Below are positions 1-7,627 of a DNA stretch of 50,460 nucleotides, piece after piece; position 1 is the stretch's first letter; every line of letters starts with the position of its first letter. A program made the position numbers and the translations under genes. A model generated the notes under the pieces. That model did no database searches, was not told where the DNA came from, and saw nothing but the letters and a program-made list of their open reading frames with translations. Source of the stretch: an uncultured Planctomycetaceae bacterium (GTDB lineage Bacteria; Planctomycetota; Planctomycetia; Pirellulales; UBA1268); NCBI GenBank assembly GCA_903885565.1, contig CAISJI010000196.1, positions 1-50,460 on the forward strand, given 5' to 3'.

Positions 1-368
1 ACAAATGCCTCCGCTTCGTCAAACGTCGGAATCCGTCCACCGAGGTCGAGATAGACGCGGCGCACAAACTGCTCGTCGGTCAGCTTCGCCCCCGGCTGCA
101 CGCCCCTCTCCGCATGCCGTTTCGCCAGCAGATTATCGAGCGCGGCAGCCGCCTGCTGCACACCTTCCCGGCGGTCGGGATCGATCGGCACAACCTCAAT
201 CGCAGTCTCCTCGGCCGGCTCAAGCACTGCTGCCGGAAGCCGAGGAGCGCTGCGGGCACGGGCTGCCATTGGCCGGTTTTTCCCCGCCCCGAGGGAGCAG
301 ATCAGCACCAAGCCGAGGGCGAAAGCGAGGGTCGCTCGAGGGGCCTTGCCAAGATATAATTTCGCCAT
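1..368 (-). CDS. DUF1549 (PSCyt2) protein, N-terminal part, runs off the window
   Basis: Only the first ~122 codons are present; the gene continues beyond position 1. The ATG at 368 is followed by a hydrophobic export segment (roughly residues 10-28), a Pro/Ala-rich stretch, then the opening of a DUF1549 domain: DEQFVRRVYLDLGGRIPT near residues 100-115. The other DUF1549 protein in this window has the matching RTFIRRVSLDLIGLLP. In planctomycetes this domain is usually followed by DUF1553 in a large exported protein with a DUF1501 partner. The start lies 8 bp after the stop of the EF-hand gene, so the two are probably one transcript; AAGGATGAG upstream can serve as ribosome binding site. No CxxCH motif is visible in the part present. 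The family call is fairly safe; molecular function is unknown. Confidence 0.75.
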   Translation of the reverse strand, partial: MAKLYLGKAPRATLAFALGLVLICSLGAGKNRPMAARARSAPRLPAAVLEPAEETAIEVVPIDPDRREGVQQAAAALDNLLAKRHAERGVQPGAKLTDEQFVRRVYLDLGGRIPTFDEAEAF

Positions 369-376
369 GAAAATTC

Positions 377-697
377 TCATCCTTTGGCGGTGCTAGCGGC
401 CTTGAATTCCTCGAGCGTCACCTTGCCGTCGCCATTGGCATCGGCCTTTTTGAAGCGCTTGTCGGCATTCTTGGCCCCCTTCTCTTTGTCTTTGCCCCCT
501 GCCTTGAATTCGTCCAGCGACAGCGACCCATCGTTATTGGTGTCCTTCCGCTTGAACATCTTCTCGGGATCGGCCTTCTTGGCCGCGCCATCGGCGGCGG
601 CACAGGCCGGCATCAGCAGAGCCACGCTCGCCAGCACCAGCCAGCCACAGAGGGAACGCCAAGCCGTACCGGATCGCACACAATTCTGCCGCATCAT
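377..697 (-). CDS. Exported EF-hand calcium-binding protein
   Basis: A ~106-residue protein with an N-terminal export signal ending near LLMPACAAADG, which could be a signal peptidase I site or a lipobox (PAC). Two canonical EF-hand loops follow: DTNNDGSLSLDEF and DANGDGKVTLEEF, each with acidic residues at positions 1, 3, 5 and 12. A Lys-rich linker (GGKDKEKGAKNADKRF) separates them. I chose the ATG at 697 over the longer frame from 742 because AAGGA (704-708) lies 6 nt upstream and the signal peptide then sits at the N-terminus. It precedes the DUF1549 gene by 8 bp. Small exported EF-hand proteins beside DUF1549/DUF1553 genes are common in planctomycetes. Calcium binding is well supported; the physiological role is not known. 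Confidence 0.8.
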   Translation of the reverse strand: MMRQNCVRSGTAWRSLCGWLVLASVALLMPACAAADGAAKKADPEKMFKRKDTNNDGSLSLDEFKAGGKDKEKGAKNADKRFKKADANGDGKVTLEEFKAASTAKG

Positions 698-815
698 TGG
701 AAGTCCTTCGGGTCGCGTAAAGAGAAAAGAAGCCAAGCCCATCAGAGGGAAATCGGCCAGCTATTCAACGGGTCTGAGGTGAAAAAGTTGCTCGCCGGCA
801 GGGGCGGGAAATAGG

Positions 816-2018
816 TCAATCCGTAGACAGCGCAGAAAAAGCGGTTTTTAACCGGGAAAGCCCCGTTTCCAGTCGGGAAGTCGGACAGGCGAAGTTGAGG
901 CGGATGAACCCCGCAGCGCCAAAATCGAGGCCATCGGAAGGCCCCAGTCCAGCCGCCAGACAGGCGGCAAAGGGATCGGCTACCCCGGTGCCCCGGCAGT
1001 CGATCCAGGCCAGATAGGTAGCGCGGGGGGGAAGCCACGCCAGCCCTGGAATCTGGCTGACTGCCGCCTCGACTCTGGCAGCATGCTCCCGCAGCAGGCC
1101 CAGCAGGCGCTGCCGCCACGGGTCGCCATGCCGCCAGGCGGCCTCCGCTGCCGCATATCCCAGCGGGTTCACCATCGGCACCAGTCCCCCTCCCGCCCCC
1201 CGCCACTGCCTGCGGAGATGAGCCTCGGGCACGATTCCAGCGGCGCACCCGAGGCCGGCGAGGTTCCATGTTTTGGAGGGGGCTACCAGCGTGATCGCCC
1301 GCCGGGCTGCCGGGTGATCGATGGCGGCGAGGGGCAGATGGCCGGCGGTCTCATCCAGAACGAGATCGGCCCAGATCTCATCGCTGACTATTCTCAGGCC
1401 ATGACGCTCGGCAAACTCCGCGAGGCCGAGCAGATCGTTGGGGCTGAAGACCATCCCGGTGGGATTGTGGGGATGGCAGAGCCAGAGGAGTTTTGTGGTG
1501 GGGGAGACCGCGGCGGCGAGGGCGTCCCAGTCGATCTCCCAGCGGTCCTGTCGGCGGGCCAATGCCACCTGCTTGCAGCGGCGACCGGCCAGGGCCGGCA
1601 GCGTGAGGAAGGGGGGATAGATCGGCGTGAAGGTGAGAATTTCATCTCCGGGCTCAGTCAGCAACCGGGCTGTGATCGCCAATCCATTCACGACCCCAGG
1701 CATGCCGACAACGCTGGCAGGATCGATCTGCCAGCCGTGCCGCTTGAGGAGATGCTCGGCGAGTGCCGGGGCGAAGCCGGGCGGTTCGTGCGTGTAGCCG
1801 AAAACGCCATGCTTAACCGCCCCGTGGATCGCCTCCAGGATCACTGGATCGGTCTGGAAATCCATGTCGGCCACCCACATCGGCAGGATCTCCTGACCTG
1901 CCCAGCGATCCCATTTCTCAGAGCCGGTGCCGCGCCGGTCGGGGCAGCTGGCAAAAAGGGGATCGGTGGCGAGCTTGGTCGAGAGCTTGGTGGAGCGTGG
2001 CGGGCGGGAGTCAAGCAT
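816..2018 (-). CDS. PLP-dependent C-S lyase (MalY/PatB-type aminotransferase fold)
   Basis: A 400-residue fold-type I PLP enzyme of the MalY/PatB group, which cleaves cystathionine or related C-S bonds to give pyruvate, ammonia and a thiol. Visible motifs are the N-terminal WVADMDF signature, GVFGYT, HPHNPTG (the aminotransferase NPTG element), DEIWADLVL (Asp contacting the pyridine nitrogen), and SKTWNLAGLGCA with the Schiff-base lysine at about residue 249. The C-terminal FIRLNFACP contains the substrate-carboxylate Arg. Length is normal for the family. The gene stands alone between the EF-hand gene and the lipoprotein gene. No clear Shine-Dalgarno sequence precedes the ATG. Substrate (cystathionine, cysteine conjugate or other) cannot be decided from sequence. 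It is cytoplasmic, with no signal peptide. Confidence 0.86.
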   Translation of the reverse strand: MLDSRPPRSTKLSTKLATDPLFASCPDRRGTGSEKWDRWAGQEILPMWVADMDFQTDPVILEAIHGAVKHGVFGYTHEPPGFAPALAEHLLKRHGWQIDPASVVGMPGVVNGLAITARLLTEPGDEILTFTPIYPPFLTLPALAGRRCKQVALARRQDRWEIDWDALAAAVSPTTKLLWLCHPHNPTGMVFSPNDLLGLAEFAERHGLRIVSDEIWADLVLDETAGHLPLAAIDHPAARRAITLVAPSKTWNLAGLGCAAGIVPEAHLRRQWRGAGGGLVPMVNPLGYAAAEAAWRHGDPWRQRLLGLLREHAARVEAAVSQIPGLAWLPPRATYLAWIDCRGTGVADPFAACLAAGLGPSDGLDFGAAGFIRLNFACPTSRLETGLSRLKTAFSALSTD

Positions 2019-2042
2019 GGCTGGAGAATGGCTCGGGGGACG

Positions 2043-2462
2043 CTATTCGTGGTGGCACTCGATGATCCGCGCCACGTAGGGGAGGGCGGCGAGAGACTCT
2101 AGCACTGCACAATAGTCTGGCTGATGCGTCGAACCGATGCAGAGAATTTCCCCGGGGCCAGAGCCGATGCGGCCCCGGGCGCCTGGCATCAGTTCCACGG
2201 TGTGATCGATTCGCACGACCTCATCCCGGCACTCAGGCCTGTCGGGGATCGAGAATTCATAAGCCACCGCCACCTTCCCGTCGGCCGGGCCGCGCAGGCC
2301 AGCGGCGTCGAGCGCCGTCAGATCGAGTTCGACCTTTGATTGCACAGGATTCACGGCCGCAACCCCAGGCACCGCCGGGGAGAGGAGCCGCGGCCCCTGC
2401 CGATCGCAGCCCGCCAGGCTGCCCCCGATAATCCCCCAGCAAACCACCCGCCAGAGGCTCAT
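2043..2462 (-). CDS. Small hypothetical lipoprotein
   Basis: A 139-residue protein I do not recognise. It starts with a short hydrophobic segment and a lipobox, GGSLAGC, with Cys near residue 19, so it is probably a lipidated envelope protein. The remainder has VELDLTALDAAGLRG, CRDEVVRIDHTVELMPGARGRIG and a C-terminal IIECHHE; three further Cys are present. Its ATG overlaps the TGA of the upstream DUF1501 gene (ATGA, 2459-2462), so translation is likely coupled and it belongs to the DUF1549/DUF1553-DUF1501 operon. No enzymatic motif is visible. It could be an accessory subunit for the exported partner proteins, which is an inference from the overlap alone. Confidence 0.65.
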   Translation of the reverse strand: MSLWRVVCWGIIGGSLAGCDRQGPRLLSPAVPGVAAVNPVQSKVELDLTALDAAGLRGPADGKVAVAYEFSIPDRPECRDEVVRIDHTVELMPGARGRIGSGPGEILCIGSTHQPDYCAVLESLAALPYVARIIECHHE

Positions 2463-3922
2463 GCAAAGATCGCCTCAACCGGCTTCCCCTTGCCATCCTC
2501 GGTGGCGTAGAAGGGCCGGTTCTCAATATCAAAGACCGTCTTTGGACTCAGGCCCATCGCGGTGAAGAGCGTGGCATGCAGATCGCTGATCGTCACCGGA
2601 TTCTCCACCGCCAGGCAGGGCCGCTCGTCGGCGGTTTTCCCGTAGACAAACCCCTTCTTCACGCCGCCCCCAAACAGCGCCACGGTCGACCCGCCGGTGA
2701 AGTGGCGGTGCTGGCCGTAGTGGTTGGGCAGCTGCAGGAAGTCTTTGGGAGAATTGGCCTGGTCATTTGCCTTCGAGCCGGGCCGCCCCTCGGTGATCAT
2801 GTCGCGGCTGAATTCGCTGGCAATCACCACCAGCGTGCGGTCGAGCAGCCCGCGCGCTTCCAGATCACGAATGAGCGTGGCGATCGGGCGGTCGATCTCC
2901 TTGTGCATCCGGTCGACGGTGGCATGGCCGTTGTCGTGGGTATCCCAGTGGAGAAACGGAACGTATTCAGTCGTCACCTCCACATAGCGGGCCCCATTTT
3001 CCACCAGCCGCCGCGCCAGCAGGCAGCCGCGGCCAAACCGGCCGGTGTCATACCGCTCCTGCACCTCCTTCGGCTCAAGGCCAATGTCAAACGCCTCCCG
3101 CTCTTTTGCGGAGAGGAGCCGGTGGGCATTTTCCAGGCTGCGGAGCATCGATTCCTGATGGTAGTCGCTGGTGAATTCACTCCCCGGCGACCCCGCCACC
3201 ATGCGCTTGAAGTGGGCGTAGCGGCTGGCAAACCGGCCGGGATCCATCCCCTTCGGCGGCCGTACGGCCAGCGCCGCCTCCTCGGGATAGGGGAGGTTCA
3301 TCGGCCCAAACTCGCTGCCGAAGAACCCGGCTGTCGTGAAGGCCTTGAGTTCCTCGTTCTCTCCCACTCCCTCCAGTCGCTGGCCGATGTTGATGAAGGC
3401 CGGCATCACCGCCTGCCGGGGGCCGAGCACCCGGCTCATCCAGGCGCCGATGTGCGGGCAGGCAACGGTCTGCGGCGGCACATAGCCGGTGTGCCAGTGG
3501 TATTGATGCCGCGAGTGGAGAATGCTCCCCAGATCGGGCTGCACGTGGGAGCGGATCAGCGTGCCCCGATCGAGCACTGAGGCGATCTCTTCGAGCCCCT
3601 GACAAATCTGCACGCCATCGACCGCCGTGGGGATCGCCGGGAAGGTGCTGATCACATCTGGCACCGCCAGCCCGGGCTCAAATGGCTTGTATTTTTTCGG
3701 ATCGAGATTGTCCGGTGCGGCCATGCCGCCAGCCATCCAGAGCACGATGATCGCATCGGCCCGCGCCGACGGATGCACAATTTCGCTGCCGGCGGTGCTG
3801 CCTTTGGCCCGCGGCTCAGGGAGACCGAGGGTGGCCGTCGCCGCTGCCGCCAGGCTCTTCACAAAGTCGCGGCGCGTCGCGGCCCGGCGGAGGGAATTGT
3901 GGTGGCGTGTGTCGTGGAGCAT
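2459..3922 (-). CDS. DUF1501 family protein, Tat-exported
   Basis: A 487-residue member of DUF1501, a large planctomycete family within the alkaline-phosphatase/sulfatase-like superfamily. The N-terminus has a twin-arginine signal (ATRRDFVKSLAAAATATLG). Family hallmarks are IVLWMAGGMAAPDNLDPKK, the long HSRHQYHWHTGY region, LLARRLVENGARYVEVT, HWDTHDNGH, VVIASEFSRDM and the HYGQHRHFTGGSTVALFGGGVKKGFVYG element. It has an excellent ribosome binding site (AGGAGGAG, 6 nt before the ATG). It lies 24 bp after the DUF1549/DUF1553 cytochrome gene, the usual arrangement in this phylum, so the two products are presumed to act together outside the cytoplasm. The reaction of DUF1501 proteins is not established; phosphatase/sulfatase-like chemistry is only suggested by the fold. 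Confidence 0.93.
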   Translation of the reverse strand: MLHDTRHHNSLRRAATRRDFVKSLAAAATATLGLPEPRAKGSTAGSEIVHPSARADAIIVLWMAGGMAAPDNLDPKKYKPFEPGLAVPDVISTFPAIPTAVDGVQICQGLEEIASVLDRGTLIRSHVQPDLGSILHSRHQYHWHTGYVPPQTVACPHIGAWMSRVLGPRQAVMPAFINIGQRLEGVGENEELKAFTTAGFFGSEFGPMNLPYPEEAALAVRPPKGMDPGRFASRYAHFKRMVAGSPGSEFTSDYHQESMLRSLENAHRLLSAKEREAFDIGLEPKEVQERYDTGRFGRGCLLARRLVENGARYVEVTTEYVPFLHWDTHDNGHATVDRMHKEIDRPIATLIRDLEARGLLDRTLVVIASEFSRDMITEGRPGSKANDQANSPKDFLQLPNHYGQHRHFTGGSTVALFGGGVKKGFVYGKTADERPCLAVENPVTISDLHATLFTAMGLSPKTVFDIENRPFYATEDGKGKPVEAIFA

Positions 3923-3946
3923 TGAGTTCTCCTCCTGGAGGGAAAA

Positions 3947-6406
3947 TCAGCGAACGAGTTGGAATTCGGGCAGCATGCAGACCGCCCACAGGCAATCGGC
4001 CACAGTTTGCGGCTTGGGTGTGGCAGTGAGAATCTCTTCTGCGGCCGCCGCTTCGGCGGGGGTCGGGCTGCGGGAGAGCGCCGCAGCAAAGATCCATTTT
4101 ACAAGGCTTTCCCGCTGGGGCCCGTGGGCGGCAAAAACATGCTCCCCGCCGCTGGAAAACCAGTCGGAGAGGGTCTGTTCGTTGGCCAGTTGGATTGCCT
4201 CAAGAGTTGTCAGATCACTCGGCCGCGACGTCACCACCTGATCCCGATTCGGCCGGCCGAGCGCCGCCATCAGGGCTGTGCCTTTGACCAGCGCCGCCCG
4301 CACCATCGGCAGCGCCCCGCCCGCCGCCTGACGCAGCCCCTCGGCAAACGCTGCATCGGCCCCCTGCCAGACCGTCTGATCGGCGATCACCACGGCCGGC
4401 TGCCAGTCGCCGGGGTCTTTGTTGTCGGGAAACTTCCCGTTGTCGATCGGCGTCTGCACCGACCACTGCCAGGTGGAGTCGGTCGAGAGGCCCGCCTCCG
4501 CGCCGTCGGCCAACCGGGCTCTGATCTCTGCCCGCAGAGCCCCCGGGCCGCCTGCCGCGCCGTTGGTGACCACCACGAGGATCGTGTTCTCTCCAACCGT
4601 GAGCGGCGCGGTGATCTGCTTGGCCAGCGGATGGGCCCAGTCTTCGCAGGCATCGATCCGTTTTCCGTTGACAAACATCACGGCCCGGTTGTCTCCCGAG
4701 AAGACTGCGACAGCATGCGCCGCTGCTGCGGCGAGCGTGAGCCGGGCGCGGAACGTGCGCTTCTCCCCAGGCTCGGCTGAGCCAGTCGGATTCGTCCACA
4801 CCCAGGTGGAGGGAGCGGGGCCCGCCGGAGTGGCGGCAGCATCAATGCGGGTCACTTCAGCATCGGCCTTGGGAGGGGCGGCACCGGTGAGCTGCCAGAG
4901 GGCGTCGGTGAACTGTTCGGCCGTCATGCGCCGGGAAAGCGGGCCGGCAAAGCGGTAGCTCTCTCCCACGGGCAGGCTGGCAAGCGCCGGCGTGGCCGCC
5001 CCATACGCTTCCGATGTGCAGATCACTTCCAGCAGTTGCTTGATATCCCAACCATGCGCGACCAGATCCCCTGCCAGCCAGTCGAGCAGATCCTCGCTCC
5101 AGGGGCGGCTGCGGAGGGCGTCGACCGGAGAAACGAGTCCCCGGCCCAAGAGCCGCTGCCAGAGCCGGTTGACGAGATTGCGCGACAGCCAGCCATTCTC
5201 CGGCTTGGTCATCAGCGTGGCCAGTTGCGCCAGTCGCTGCTCAGGAGTCGCCGCCGGATCGACCTGCCCCAGCTCGCCAAACATCCAGGCGGCTGTTGCC
5301 TTCGCGCCCGTTGCCTTGTCGCAGCGATAGAGCTCCAGTTCGGCTGGGGCCGCAATCGCCGCGAAATTGTACGTTTCCTGCAGCTTCCAGCGGTCGACGA
5401 AGCTGTCGTGGCAGCTGGCGCACTTGAGATTGATGCCGAGGAATGTCTGGCCGACGTTTTGCGCAAATTGAATCGGCACGGTTTGGCTGGCGTTCACCTC
5501 GCCCCGCCAGACGATGCCATCGATGAATCCCCGCGAAGCGTCGGTGGGGGCCACCAGCGCCCGCACAAACTGGTCGTAGGGGAGATTGTCGACCAGCGCC
5601 CGATGGAGCCAGCCGGTGATCTGCCGGCGACCACCAGTGATGAAGCCGGTGCCGCTGTAGTCGTTGCGCAACAGATCGTTCCAGAACGTCAGCCAGTGTT
5701 CGGCGTAGGAGAGCTTGTCGTCGAGCAGCGTGCGAACGAGTTGCTGCCGCTTCGTGGGGCTGGAGTCGGCGACAAACGCCTCGACGGCGTCGGGAGCGGG
5801 GAGCAGGCCGATCAGATCGAGGCTCACCCGGCGGATGAACGTGCGATCGTCACAGCGGGGGGCGGTGGGGATATTCTCGGTCGCTTGGTAGGCATCGATG
5901 ATGCTGTCGATCGGATTGGTGCGCCCAGGGCGGGGTGCCGGCAACGCCACCTGCCGCAACTGGAGCGGGGCTTCGTAGAGAGTTCCCTGAAACGAAAATC
6001 CCTCCGTCCAGGGCGCCTGCTCAGCGATCCAGTTTTTCAGCACGGCGATCGCCTCGGCCGGCAGCGGCTCGCCTTCGCTCGGCATCCGGTAATCGGGATC
6101 GCTGCTGGTGACGCGGGCGATCAGTTCGCTCTCGGCCGCCTTCCCCGCCACGAAGCCGGGAGTGCCAGTGTCGCCGCCGGCGAGCGTGGTCTCGCGGGTG
6201 TTGAGCGAGAAGCCCCCCTGCCGCGCCGCTCCGGTGTGGCACTTGCCACAGTGCACCCGCAGGATCGGCACCACGTCATGCGCGAAGTCGACGGCGCGGG
6301 CCGGCCCGGCGGCGAGGATCCCCCAGAGCGTGGCGGCCGTCAGCGCGAGGCCGCCGGAGAAACAGACGCGACGGGCCGGGAGGCAGGTGGTGGCAAGAGC
6401 ATGCAT
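3947..6406 (-). CDS. Planctomycete cytochrome C - DUF1549 - DUF1553 protein
   Basis: An exported 819-residue multidomain protein. After a signal peptide (MHALATTCLPARR..., cleavage near ARA-VDF) comes a planctomycete cytochrome domain (PSCyt1) with CGKCH at residues 53-57. A DUF1549/PSCyt2 domain with RTFIRRVSLDLIGLLP and a second haem-type site CASCH at 329-333 follows, then DUF1553 (WLSRNLVNRLWQRLLGRGLV, EDLLDWLAGDLVAHGWD). A beta-sandwich-like segment at about residues 530-690 (WVWTN..., VMFVNGKRIDACEDW, NTILVVVTNGA) resembles carbohydrate-binding or galactose-binding-like modules. I prefer the ATG at 6406 to the longer frame from 6541 because it places the signal peptide at the N-terminus. 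It heads the operon with DUF1501 and the lipoprotein. Electron transfer linked to sugar oxidation is a reasonable guess, not demonstrated. Confidence 0.92.
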   Translation of the reverse strand: MHALATTCLPARRVCFSGGLALTAATLWGILAAGPARAVDFAHDVVPILRVHCGKCHTGAARQGGFSLNTRETTLAGGDTGTPGFVAGKAAESELIARVTSSDPDYRMPSEGEPLPAEAIAVLKNWIAEQAPWTEGFSFQGTLYEAPLQLRQVALPAPRPGRTNPIDSIIDAYQATENIPTAPRCDDRTFIRRVSLDLIGLLPAPDAVEAFVADSSPTKRQQLVRTLLDDKLSYAEHWLTFWNDLLRNDYSGTGFITGGRRQITGWLHRALVDNLPYDQFVRALVAPTDASRGFIDGIVWRGEVNASQTVPIQFAQNVGQTFLGINLKCASCHDSFVDRWKLQETYNFAAIAAPAELELYRCDKATGAKATAAWMFGELGQVDPAATPEQRLAQLATLMTKPENGWLSRNLVNRLWQRLLGRGLVSPVDALRSRPWSEDLLDWLAGDLVAHGWDIKQLLEVICTSEAYGAATPALASLPVGESYRFAGPLSRRMTAEQFTDALWQLTGAAPPKADAEVTRIDAAATPAGPAPSTWVWTNPTGSAEPGEKRTFRARLTLAAAAAHAVAVFSGDNRAVMFVNGKRIDACEDWAHPLAKQITAPLTVGENTILVVVTNGAAGGPGALRAEIRARLADGAEAGLSTDSTWQWSVQTPIDNGKFPDNKDPGDWQPAVVIADQTVWQGADAAFAEGLRQAAGGALPMVRAALVKGTALMAALGRPNRDQVVTSRPSDLTTLEAIQLANEQTLSDWFSSGGEHVFAAHGPQRESLVKWIFAAALSRSPTPAEAAAAEEILTATPKPQTVADCLWAVCMLPEFQLVR

Positions 6407-6746
6407 GGCGAAAGTGATCTTGGTTTGGCGTAGAGTTTTTCTGGTCCTTCTCCAGGCACCTCTCGAACGGAGGCGCCTGAGTGACCGCTCATAGCATGAT
6501 AGCCCCGGGGATGGCTCTGGCGGCAGCCATCTTTCCACCATCTCCTCCGCGTGTATTTAGGGAAAATGGACAGTTTTTTCCCAGGAAGAGCTGTCGAATA
6601 TCGGGCCGGGATCAAAAGCGGAGGGGGTGGCCATCACACGGCACTTCATCAACCGGCGGACGAAGCACGCATGGGCGCTCACGAGAGGGGCGGGGTTACA
6701 CTCATACCCGGTGGGGCATCGGGACCGCGTTGCGAGCGGCGGAGAG
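6407..6746. other. Intergenic region, 340 bp, no supported gene
   Basis: This gap separates the nucleotidyltransferase gene from the start of the DUF1549/DUF1553 operon, both on the minus strand, so it should hold the operon promoter. An AT-richer patch around 6550-6600 is the likeliest promoter area, but I cannot identify convincing -35/-10 boxes. Short open frames here lack family features. A possible 13-residue leader (ATG at 6530, minus strand) follows a purine-rich stretch, but nothing else supports it. Confidence 0.5.
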
Positions 6747-7307
6747 TCAGACCGTCCGCCGCATGGTAGCCAGCCGCTGAAGTATCTCGGGTTCCTCCTT
6801 GAGTTCGGCGAGTGGTCGCAACTGCGACTCGACATACGCCCAGTCGAGGCGTGCCCCCTGTCGGATCAAGATCCCCTCCAGATCGACCCAGTCCTTCGGT
6901 CGGGACGCGAAGGCCTTCATGATGATGAGGTCTTCCGCCGATGCGGTCGGCAACAGGATTCCCGGCGCGAACTCGTAGAGCGTTGACCGAGCTACGGCCG
7001 ACTCCTCAAAAGGCATCCCGCCCAGAGCGATATCGATGCCCACGCCGGAGGTCGCCTGCACGAGAAGCACCCGGTTTTCGAGCGCAAAATTGGCGGGATT
7101 GGCGACTCGAGGCTGGTACCACGTGAGAATTTCGCGGACGAACGCCTCCTCGCCACCGAAGCCGGTGAGCAACGTCACATCGACGTCGATCGTCTCCCGC
7201 GGTTCACCCCAGCGTTGCAGGGCCAGCCCGCCAATCAGGCAGAACCGCCAGCCCCGCGTCTGGAACCGTTGACGCAGGTCGTCTCCCGCTCGGTAGACCT
7301 CAAGCAT
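6747..7307 (-). CDS. AbiEii-like nucleotidyltransferase (MNT fold)
   Basis: A 186-residue stand-alone nucleotidyltransferase-fold protein. The motif FCLIGGLALQRWG followed by RETIDVDVTLL gives the GG...TxDxD signature, with Thr39, Asp41 and Asp43 in place. A third acidic residue is plausible in GVGIDIALGG. The C-terminal half contains SAEDLIIMKAFASRPKDWVDLEGIL, a helical element typical of AbiEii-like and related toxins. The ATG lies inside the end of the upstream 72-residue gene (8-bp overlap), indicating coupled translation. AbiEii toxins act by nucleotidyl transfer, known for tRNA in some members, and are paired with an antitoxin. Here the partner is not a recognisable AbiEi, so a toxin role is an inference. 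Confidence 0.8.
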   Translation of the reverse strand: MLEVYRAGDDLRQRFQTRGWRFCLIGGLALQRWGEPRETIDVDVTLLTGFGGEEAFVREILTWYQPRVANPANFALENRVLLVQATSGVGIDIALGGMPFEESAVARSTLYEFAPGILLPTASAEDLIIMKAFASRPKDWVDLEGILIRQGARLDWAYVESQLRPLAELKEEPEILQRLATMRRTV

Positions 7308-7518
7308 TGCTACGGGCTTTCATGAACCACCGCTGCTGCTCGACGAGTCCGGAAGACTCCCGCGGCTTCCGCGGCTCATTTCTGTAATCGGCCGGGCCGG
7401 TCAGCAGGGCCAGCGCTTTGTGACCATCGATGGCACGAAGCTCCGCGCGGCGAACCTGTTCGAGCGCCGCGCCGGCTGATCGCCACGCCCGCATCCACTC
7501 CTTGGCGTTCTCTGTCAT
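7300..7518 (-). CDS. Small partner protein of the nucleotidyltransferase
   Basis: A 72-residue protein beginning MTENAKEWMRAWRSAGAALEQVRR. The first half looks helical and the C-terminus (PRESSGLVEQQRWFMKARSNA) is charged. I chose the ATG at 7518 because GGAG lies 5 nt upstream and the longer frame from 7599 adds an unlikely leader. Its stop overlaps the start of the nucleotidyltransferase by 8 bp. Small helical proteins encoded directly before AbiEii-like nucleotidyltransferases form a recurrent gene pair in many bacteria, so an antitoxin or accessory role is plausible. No DNA-binding or HEPN motif can be seen. Function is unassigned. Confidence 0.62.
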   Translation of the reverse strand: MTENAKEWMRAWRSAGAALEQVRRAELRAIDGHKALALLTGPADYRNEPRKPRESSGLVEQQRWFMKARSNA

Positions 7519-7627
7519 GGTGGCTCCACTCTTCACGGGCAACGACCGCTCCTCAGGCCATGGACGCCATTCGATAGCACTTATTGTATGGTACTGCATG
7601 TTCCTAGCGGACGCAGCGGCCGATCCT

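Noticed and set aside
5036-6433. 465-codon plus-strand ORF opposite the DUF1549/DUF1553 gene
   Set aside because: Antisense shadow: no start signal, no domain, and the minus strand has CxxCH, DUF1549 and DUF1553 motifs.
6489-6530. A 13-residue leader peptide ORF upstream of the DUF1549/DUF1553 operon
   Set aside because: Only a purine-rich stretch supports it; no attenuator hairpins or codon bias were seen.
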